A DNA stretch of 10,709 bases from Spirochaetaceae bacterium. GTDB taxonomy: Bacteria; Spirochaetota; Spirochaetia; Treponematales; Breznakiellaceae. Shown here in pieces: positions 6,130 through 10,709 of the stretch (position 1 is the stretch's first letter; each line of letters opens with the position of its first letter). Below the pieces are notes generated by a model that saw only the letters and a list, made by a program, of their open reading frames with translations, searched no databases and was not told where the DNA came from. A program made the translations under genes and the position numbers. The DNA is taken from contig JAIRMP010000110.1 in assembly GCA_031258615.1 (NCBI GenBank), positions 1-10,709 of the forward strand, written 5' to 3'.

Positions 6130-6849
6130 TCAGGCGCCGCGCTGGCGGATAATTTCGTACAGGATGATACCTGCCGCGACCGAAACGTTGAGGCTGTCGA
6201 TGCGGCCAAGCGACGGTATCGCTATGAGGGCGTCGCATTTTTGGTGGAGAAGACGGCTCAAACCGGCTTCACCGCCAAGGATCACGCAGACACGGCCCAG
6301 AAGACGGGTCTTGTAGACAAGGCTACCGCCCATATCCGCGCCGTAAATCCAGAAACCGGCTTCTTTTAACTGTTCTATGGCGCGCGGCAGGTTTGCGACT
6401 TCTGTGGACGGCACCCAGGCGGACGCGCCTGCGGAAGTCTTTGCAACGGTATCGGCGCGCCTGGCGTTGCGTTTGTTTCGGGTGATCACAATGTCGGCAT
6501 TGAACTGATCGCACGAACGTAGAATCGCGCCAAAATTATGCGGATCGGTTACTTCGTCCAGCATCACGGCAAGAACATTTTTTTTGTCGCTAACGGATTC
6601 CAAAAAGGACTCTAGCGTGAACGCTCCCGCCGGGCCGCCGTCGTCAACTTCCAGCGCAAGCCCGCGGTGACCGGGTGAAATGCGGTCCAATTCGTTTGTG
6701 CCTGTACGCAGCACACGCACACCCCGCGCCGCGGCAAGAGCCACGATTTCACGCGCCCTGGGACCCGGTTTTGCGGCAAGTAACGCACAATTTGCCGCGG
6801 AAACCTTGAGCCGTTCCTCGATTGCATGAAAACCGGTTAAGTATGCCAT
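6130..6849 (-). CDS. rlmB: 23S rRNA 2'-O-ribose methyltransferase, TrmH/SpoU family (RlmB-like)
   Basis: Cytoplasmic enzyme expected to methylate the ribose of a guanosine in 23S rRNA (G2251 in E. coli numbering) using S-adenosylmethionine. It has 239 residues, the usual length for RlmB. The N-terminal substrate-binding domain (1-75) opens with LTGFHAIEERL and contains PGHRGLALEV (59-68). The catalytic SPOUT domain shows motif 1 (LDEVTDPHNFGAILRSCDQF, 97-116, with N105 and R111), motif 2 (VILGGEAGLSRLL, 189-201) and motif 3 (IPSLGRIDSLNVSVAAGIIL, 211-230, with N221), which form the trefoil knot. The start has no clear ribosome binding site but lies only 11 bases behind the stop of the upstream flaA gene, which suggests translational coupling as the last gene of the flaA operon. 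A different rRNA or tRNA target within the same family is possible. Confidence 0.88.
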   Translation of the reverse strand: MAYLTGFHAIEERLKVSAANCALLAAKPGPRAREIVALAAARGVRVLRTGTNELDRISPGHRGLALEVDDGGPAGAFTLESFLESVSDKKNVLAVMLDEVTDPHNFGAILRSCDQFNADIVITRNKRNARRADTVAKTSAGASAWVPSTEVANLPRAIEQLKEAGFWIYGADMGGSLVYKTRLLGRVCVILGGEAGLSRLLHQKCDALIAIPSLGRIDSLNVSVAAGIILYEIIRQRGA

Positions 6850-6860
6850 GCGGCGCTGGT

Positions 6861-7592
6861 CTACCAGTCGTCTATGGGATCGTCAGCTTCACGTAAGTTT
6901 TCAGTAAACAGATCGGTAACGGCGCGTAGATCGTCCAGGTAGACATAGTATGCGCCGTAGGTGTCCATAAGATCGCAGTCAATTCTAAAACCTATTACTT
7001 TCAGGCCCGAAATGTTGCTATAGTGATAGTTTTGCTGAACGATCCCGCTCATACCCAACTCCTGCTGGGGCGGTATCACGGCAGTCAAATTCTGCCAGCC
7101 CTGAAAGTTTAAACGGCCCATTTGAATTTCAAAATCGCGTCCGTAAAAATCCTGTATCAGCAGTACAAGGTTGTGGTTATAGTTACGTCCGGCAGCCCTC
7201 ACAGATATGGTTTTGACTATGCCTTCAACCGGTATAGGACGGGCGGCGGTGATGTACAGGCTTGTATAGCCGCGCCGCAGAAAATCAACCTTTACACCCA
7301 AAACTTTGCTGTCCGGTATATCAAGCCCGGCCTCAGCCTCTATCGGCGTTTTGTCCCTTGATCCGCCTTCAAACAACCTGCTAACGGTAAAGCCGCTGTC
7401 GGACGATATATTCGAACGCCAAAAACCTTCCATTTCAAATTTGTCTATCGAAATTTCCGAAAGCTCCGTCTTTGGTACACCGCTGTTAATGTCGGTAGCC
7501 GCCGGGGTGCCTGGATTATCAGGATCCTGCTGCGCGAACAAGGCTCCGGCGCAAATAATAACAATCAAACCACTTAATATAGTACGTTTCAT
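6861..7592 (-). CDS. FlaA-family flagellar filament outer-layer protein, second paralogue
   Basis: Predicted sheath protein of the spirochaete periplasmic flagellum, which coats the FlaB core filament. GGAGGG (within the complement of 7601-7608) lies 8 bases ahead of the ATG at 7592 but only 2 ahead of the ATG at 7598, so I prefer 7592; this gives 243 residues. A signal peptide is clear: MKRT, a hydrophobic stretch and likely cleavage after LFA (20). It shares two landmarks with the preceding flaA gene: GRLNFQGWQNL (159-169) against GNLKFVGWRNL, and YYVYLDDLRAVTD (215-227) against FYVYISQLKVLAD. It is shorter, with a proline- and asparagine-rich segment after the signal peptide and an acidic tail ending DDPIDDW. 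It follows the first flaA gene by 17 bases and precedes rlmB by 11. Tandem flaA-like genes occur in other treponemes. The division of labour between the two copies is unknown. Confidence 0.78.
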   Translation of the reverse strand: MKRTILSGLIVIICAGALFAQQDPDNPGTPAATDINSGVPKTELSEISIDKFEMEGFWRSNISSDSGFTVSRLFEGGSRDKTPIEAEAGLDIPDSKVLGVKVDFLRRGYTSLYITAARPIPVEGIVKTISVRAAGRNYNHNLVLLIQDFYGRDFEIQMGRLNFQGWQNLTAVIPPQQELGMSGIVQQNYHYSNISGLKVIGFRIDCDLMDTYGAYYVYLDDLRAVTDLFTENLREADDPIDDW

Positions 7593-7609
7593 ATTCATAA
7601 CCCTCCCTT

Positions 7610-8419
7610 CTAGTTGGCGCCGCCGGCGGCGTCTGTCCACAGTTTTTCCGTATTTTTGGGATACGCAAGTTCATCGCCATCGTAAACAGTCTCATAAATA
7701 TCAGCCAGCACTTTAAGCTGGGAAATATAAACATAGAATGGAACTATTTCGGTTATCTTGCCGTTTATATCCCGTTTGACATCCACGTATGAACGCTCTA
7801 CGGGGTTTGTCCATAGCCTGAATTTGATAAATTTTGTTTTGTCGGTTGGGCGGGGCAGTATGGTGGAAATCATCGGAACCCCCAACGGAACATCTACGCG
7901 CAGGTTACGCCATCCGACAAACTTCAGGTTCCCCATAGGCACCGAATGGATCATACCATTGGTATCACGGATATAGGCCTCTATACTGTAGTTCAGGTTC
8001 GATCCCCAAACCCATATATCTATGACTCGTGTGCGCCCCTGCAATGGTATCTCGGCAGGCTGCCCGTCGCCGTCCGCCAGAGTCGGATAAATGTCTATCC
8101 AGTTGTACCCTTGCCGGTCAAATGCGCCCTGTATACCGATACTCTTTATCTCCGGCTTTTGTCTCAACAGGGCCTGCGGGGCGGTGGCTACCGGGCTGAT
8201 GATGGGGAATGTCTTGCTGTCGGTCTTTGTGGAAAACTTACTGCCGGAAACTTTCCATGTGTAGTTGTATTCCACTCCGTCCACCACATAAGGCGTGCCA
8301 TCGAAACTATCAAGGATTATCGATTGGAGCGCAATGGTATTGCTGTCACTAAAGACCGGAATTGCCGATAAGCCTACAAAAAGAACAAGGCAAAATAACT
8401 TTGAACTGCCTGTTTTCAT
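7610..8419 (-). CDS. flaA: FlaA-family flagellar filament outer-layer protein, first paralogue
   Basis: Predicted outer-layer protein of the periplasmic flagellar filament, exported to the periplasm. It has 269 residues. The ATG at 8419 follows AGGAGA (complement of 8426-8431) by 6 bases. The signal peptide covers about 1-24 (MKTGSSKLF, hydrophobic core, PVFS). The mature part starts with LQSIILDSFDG (31-41) and is largely beta-strand. It includes IQGAFDRQGYNWIDIYP (96-112), VIDIWVWGSNLNYSIEAYIRD (132-152, read as two adjacent strands), GNLKFVGWRNLRVDVPLGVP (163-182) and FYVYISQLKVLAD (228-240). These landmarks are those I associate with the FlaA family. It is the first gene of the flaA-flaA-rlmB operon, served by a strong promoter just upstream. 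Which of the known treponemal FlaA types it corresponds to cannot be told without alignment. Confidence 0.85.
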   Translation of the reverse strand: MKTGSSKLFCLVLFVGLSAIPVFSDSNTIALQSIILDSFDGTPYVVDGVEYNYTWKVSGSKFSTKTDSKTFPIISPVATAPQALLRQKPEIKSIGIQGAFDRQGYNWIDIYPTLADGDGQPAEIPLQGRTRVIDIWVWGSNLNYSIEAYIRDTNGMIHSVPMGNLKFVGWRNLRVDVPLGVPMISTILPRPTDKTKFIKFRLWTNPVERSYVDVKRDINGKITEIVPFYVYISQLKVLADIYETVYDGDELAYPKNTEKLWTDAAGGAN

Positions 8420-8467
8420 ACGGTTTCTCCTATAACTATGCTTAATCGCGAATTTAAAGCTTGTTTC

Positions 8468-8496
8468 AGTATATTGGTTTACTTAACCTTTGTCAA
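8468..8496 (-). promoter_or_regulatory. Near-consensus sigma-70 promoter of the flaA operon
   Basis: On the minus strand, TTGACA (complement of 8491-8496, six of six) is followed after exactly 17 bases by TATACT (complement of 8468-8473, five of six). Transcription would begin near 8461, giving a leader of about 42 bases before the flaA start at 8419. There is no sigma-28 (FliA) type box here, so this operon is expected to be made by housekeeping polymerase and to be strongly expressed. Confidence 0.85.
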
Positions 8497-8750
8497 ACCC
8501 TTAGCTAAGAGACCGTCCGTTTACACGACCAGCTTCATTCACGTTTGCGTATCAGGGGGTTAGCATATACGCCCCCAATCATTTATCGGTTTTTTTTGTT
8601 ACCAAGTTAAACAATTTGCGGTTACATGCATTGACGCCTGTAATCCGGAGGCAAAGCTGATCGATTCAATGCCCGCAGCAGTACATCAATGCCCGCAGAC
8701 GGGCCCCATATATTGATAGCATAAAAAAAATATGCGTTAATGATGGTACG
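8497..8750. other. Intergenic region between divergent flaA and atpA
   Basis: No gene seen. It holds upstream sequence for both genes. Two weak plus-strand promoter candidates exist for atpA: TTGCGG (8616-8621) with TGTAAT (8639-8644), and TTGATA (8713-8718) with GTTAAT (8736-8741), each spaced by 17. The first would give a leader of about 100 bases that includes the 13-bp direct repeats; the second would start transcription only 2-4 bases before the atpA ATG. A T8 run follows at 8591-8598. The GGAGG at 8647-8651 has no well placed start codon after it. Confidence 0.45.
8666..8698. repeat. 13-bp direct repeat upstream of atpA
   Basis: TCAATGCCCGCAG occurs at 8666-8678 and again at 8686-8698, a 20-bp period or about two turns of the helix. 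It lies 53-85 bp before the atpA start. The spacing suits a dimeric regulator binding one face of the DNA, but a small duplication would look the same. Confidence 0.75.
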
Positions 8751-10259
8751 ATGATAAACTTTGGCGACCTGACTAAGGTCTTGCGGGAAGAAATAGCCGA
8801 ATGGGAAGGTCAGCCTGTATCCGATTCGATAGGTTTTGTGGGACAGGTGGGCGACGCGGTAGCGACCGTACACGGCCTTGAAAAGGCCGTGTACGGCGAG
8901 CTGGTCGAATTCGATTCCGGCGCGCAGGGAATCGTGTTTAACCTGGAGGAGGACGGGGTAGGCTGCGTGCTGTTCAGCGGCGAAAATCTTGTCAAAGACG
9001 GCGAGGAGGTGCGCGGTACGGGAAAGGTAGCGTCCGTGCCGGTCGGGGAAGCCCTGCTAGGGCGGGTGGTAAACCCTCTCGGCATCGCGATAGACGGGAA
9101 GGGCGCGGTAGAGGCCTCCGCTTACTACCCGGTGGAAGCACCGGCCCCCTCCGTGATTCAGCGCTCTCCCGTCAACAAGCCGCTGGAGACCGGCATACTA
9201 TCGATAGACTCGATGATACCGGTGGGCCGCGGTCAGCGTGAACTGATCATAGGGGACAGGCAGACGGGAAAGACGGCGATAGCTGTCGACGCGATAGCCA
9301 ACCAGAAGGGCAAGGGCGTTTACTGCGTGTACTGCGCGATAGGGCAAAAATCATCGGCGGTTTCCGCCATCATCAAAAACCTGGAAAATTCGGGCGCGAT
9401 GGCCTACACGTTTGTCGTACTAGCCTCCGCCTCGGACTCGGCGGCGCTACAGTACCTCGCCCCCTATTCCGCAGTCGCAATGGCGGAATACTTCATGCGC
9501 GACGGGAAGGATGTCCTCATCGTTTACGATGACCTTTCCAAGCACGCCGTCGCCTACCGGACGATTTCACTGTTGCTGCGCCGTCCGCCCGGACGCGAGG
9601 CGTTTCCCGGCGACGTGTTCTACCTGCACTCAAGGCTGCTGGAACGGGCCGCAAAGCTTTCGGCGGAGAAGGGCGGCGGCTCCATAACGGCGCTGCCCAT
9701 CATAGAGACGCAGGCGGGCGACATATCGTCCTATATCCCGACAAACGTGATATCTATTACTGACGGGCAAATATTCCTCGATTCCGAGCTGTTCAACTCC
9801 GGCTTCAGGCCGGCCATTGACGTGGGGCTTTCGGTCAGCCGCGTTGGCGGCGCCGCCCAGCACAAGGCGGTAAAGAAGGTTTCAGGCCGCCTCCGCCTCG
9901 ATCTGGCACAATACCGCGAGATGGCTTCTTTCGCCCAGTTCGGCAGCGATCTTGACAGGATAACGCAGGAAAAGCTGGCCCAGGGTGAGCGGCTGATGGA
10001 ACTGCTAAAGCAGCCCCAGTTTTCGCCGTTTGCGATGGAAGAACAGGTCGCGCTGCTCTGCATCGCGATTCACGGCTGTATGTCAAAGATCGCTGCTGCC
10101 TCCGTTTCCGCCTTTGCCGGCGGTTTTTTGGAACACCTACGGACAAAAAGTCCCGGCATCCTGTCGGAAATAGCGGAAAAAAAAGAACTTTCCCTGGAAC
10201 TGGAGAACTCTCTGGAAACGGAAGCGGACAAGTACATCGAATCGTTCAAAAAGAAATGA
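8751..10259 (+). CDS. atpA: F-type ATP synthase F1 subunit alpha
   Basis: Regulatory, non-catalytic nucleotide-binding subunit of the F1 head, forming alpha3-beta3 with AtpD at the inner face of the cytoplasmic membrane. It has 502 residues, full length for the family. The N-terminal beta-barrel covers about 25-92. The nucleotide-binding domain has the Walker A motif GDRQTGKT (168-175), DDLSKHAVAYR (260-270) and RRPPGREAFPGDVFYLHSRL (277-296). The alpha signature PAIDVGLSVSRVGGAAQ (354-370) carries the arginine finger at R364. The helical C-terminal domain ends at about 497. All key residues are present, so it looks functional. No clear ribosome binding site precedes the ATG. The gene stands alone: flaA diverges upstream, and a broken mntP follows instead of atpG. 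Treponemes are better known for V/A-type ATPases, so this gene is notable. The remaining subunits must lie elsewhere or be missing. Confidence 0.93.
   Translation: MINFGDLTKVLREEIAEWEGQPVSDSIGFVGQVGDAVATVHGLEKAVYGELVEFDSGAQGIVFNLEEDGVGCVLFSGENLVKDGEEVRGTGKVASVPVGEALLGRVVNPLGIAIDGKGAVEASAYYPVEAPAPSVIQRSPVNKPLETGILSIDSMIPVGRGQRELIIGDRQTGKTAIAVDAIANQKGKGVYCVYCAIGQKSSAVSAIIKNLENSGAMAYTFVVLASASDSAALQYLAPYSAVAMAEYFMRDGKDVLIVYDDLSKHAVAYRTISLLLRRPPGREAFPGDVFYLHSRLLERAAKLSAEKGGGSITALPIIETQAGDISSYIPTNVISITDGQIFLDSELFNSGFRPAIDVGLSVSRVGGAAQHKAVKKVSGRLRLDLAQYREMASFAQFGSDLDRITQEKLAQGERLMELLKQPQFSPFAMEEQVALLCIAIHGCMSKIAAASVSAFAGGFLEHLRTKSPGILSEIAEKKELSLELENSLETEADKYIESFKKK
8866..8896. repeat. 14-bp perfect inverted repeat inside atpA
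   Basis: CCGTACACGGCCTT (8866-8879) pairs without mismatch with 8883-8896 around the loop GAA. It covers codons 39-49 of atpA, beginning 115 bases after the start codon. The amino acids it encodes fall in the N-terminal barrel at a normally conserved position. The stem is long and GC-rich for a coding region and could form in the mRNA. Confidence 0.9.
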
Positions 10260-10299
10260 GACAGACGATGAAAACCATGCAGGTTTTTTCTGCGCTATC

Positions 10300-10448
10300 A
10301 TGGGTTTATCGGAAATTGTAATTATCGCGGTAGGCCTGGCAATGGATGCGTTTGCCGTATCAATTACACTGGGTTTATCCGTAAAAAAGCCGAAACCGGT
10401 GGAGATAATGATACCCGGCCTGTATTTTGTTTTTTTCAGTCCCTCATG
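10300..10448 (+). pseudogene. mntP: mntP fragment (manganese efflux pump), frameshifted and truncated
   Basis: The family is a six-helix inner-membrane Mn2+ exporter of about 190 residues. Only the first helix and its flank remain. MGLSEIVIIAVGLAMDAFAV begins at 10300, continuing with SITLGLSVKKPKPVEIMIPGLYF; the MDAFA motif and the GL(I/Y)F stretch are characteristic. At 10429 the frame slips: TTTTG followed by seven T reads VFFSPS, whereas one extra G would restore GFFQSLMP, the expected start of helix 2. Immediately after MP the sequence becomes a palindromic repeat. Two lesions, one a base loss and one an insertion, therefore inactivate it. The start has no clear ribosome binding site, and atpA ends 40 bases upstream. 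The last 40 bases of the window may hold a decayed continuation, but this is weak. Confidence 0.7.
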
Positions 10449-10640
10449 CCTACGGCTTGCGCGAAACTCCGGAGATCAAGCGCAAAGCGCTTGATCCAAC
10501 TCCCGCAACCGCCCCAACAATGGCTCAACGCTGCCCGATCAGGGCTGGATCGGCCTCCCGATCAGGCTGGACAACCGCTGCGCGGTTGTCTCCGGAGTTT
10601 GCGGTGCCAGCCTGACGGCTTGCTTACCGCAAACTCCAGG
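10449..10640. repeat. Compound palindromic repeat element interrupting mntP
   Basis: About 190 bases made of hairpins. GATCAAGCGC (10474-10483) pairs with 10487-10496 around AAA. CCGATC (10535-10540) pairs with 10548-10553. GACAACCGC (10570-10578) pairs with 10582-10590 around TGC. GGAGTTTGCGGT (10594-10605) pairs with 10626-10637 around a 20-base interior that holds a small AGCC/GGCT stem. CCCGATCAGG(G)CTGG is also directly repeated at 10534-10548 and 10557-10570. The GGAGTTTGC/GCAAACTCC module and the entry sequence GCCTACGGCTTGC match the element at 937-977. No transposase or clear target duplication is visible. It is probably a non-autonomous dispersed repeat or a mosaic of several. Confidence 0.75.
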
Positions 10641-10643
10641 CCT

Positions 10644-10672
10644 AAGCGTGTAACCCGTTCTCTTTCACGCTT
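10644..10672. repeat. 7-bp inverted repeat with 15-base loop
   Basis: AAGCGTG (10644-10650) is complementary to CACGCTT (10666-10672). It follows directly on the compound palindrome and may be its outer edge or part of it. After it, 10673-10709 holds nothing assignable; one frame reads LANIKDNDS, which loosely resembles an MntP loop but cannot be relied on. Confidence 0.4.
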
Positions 10673-10709
10673 GGCGAATATCAAGGACAATGACTCAGCT
10701 ACTGGCGTA

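Noticed and set aside
7306..7716. Plus-strand open frame of 136 codons opposite the flaA junction
   Set aside because: It crosses both flaA genes and their intergenic ribosome binding site on the other strand; the flaA reading is far better supported.
10271..10289. Rho-independent terminator after atpA
   Set aside because: AAAACC/GGTTTT with a 5-base loop is only a 6-bp AT-rich stem and too weak to call as a terminator, although a few T follow.
10262..10320. Small gene or atpG remnant between atpA and mntP (MKTMQVFSALSW frame at 10269)
   Set aside because: Only 17 codons, no resemblance to the AtpG N-terminus, no ribosome binding site, and it overlaps the mntP start.
10427..10615. Plus-strand open frame of 62 codons across the palindromic block
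   Set aside because: It is translated repeat DNA beginning inside the broken mntP, without a ribosome binding site.

Overview
The window most likely comes from a spirochaete, probably a Treponema of the termite-gut type. The strongest sign is a tandem pair of genes for periplasmic flagellar sheath proteins (FlaA family), which is a spirochaete hallmark. A LolA-like carrier and a RodZ-like membrane protein fit a double-membraned cell. The genus is inferred from protein family resemblance and repeat style, not from a search.

Left end (1-1412): a repeat-rich, gene-poor accessory stretch. A minus-strand gene starting at 755 encodes an uncharacterised protein with a fibronectin-III-like tail. It carries a frameshift near 173 and a 17-base C/G homopolymer at 75-91, and its end abuts a possible next gene running off the window. 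Upstream of it lie three 21-bp tandem repeats (792-854), two perfect inverted repeats (913-933 and 937-977), and about 430 bases with no gene I can defend.

Middle (1413-6045), plus strand: a class I/II PLP aminotransferase, tRNA-Leu(UAA) with its own promoter, a LolA-like periplasmic carrier, a RodZ-like helix-turn-helix membrane protein, and a lipoprotein of the endonuclease/exonuclease/phosphatase fold. A 13-bp perfect hairpin closes this block against a convergent minus-strand operon.

Minus-strand operon (8496 down to 6130): a near-consensus sigma-70 promoter, two flaA paralogues, and rlmB, a 23S rRNA 2'-O-methyltransferase. The genes are separated by only 11-17 bases.

Right end (8497-10709): divergently from flaA runs a full-length F-type ATP synthase alpha subunit (atpA). 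It stands alone, with no other ATP synthase gene beside it in the window. Its upstream region holds a 13-bp direct repeat, and its coding sequence contains a 14-bp perfect hairpin. Just after it is a broken mntP (manganese efflux) gene. That gene has lost one base in a homopolymer and is then cut off by about 190 bases of nested palindromes, which share a module with the repeats at 937-977. Both ends of the window are therefore shaped by repeats, with ordinary core genes between them. The most unusual items are the homopolymer gene end, the shared palindromic element and the solitary atpA with its internal hairpin.
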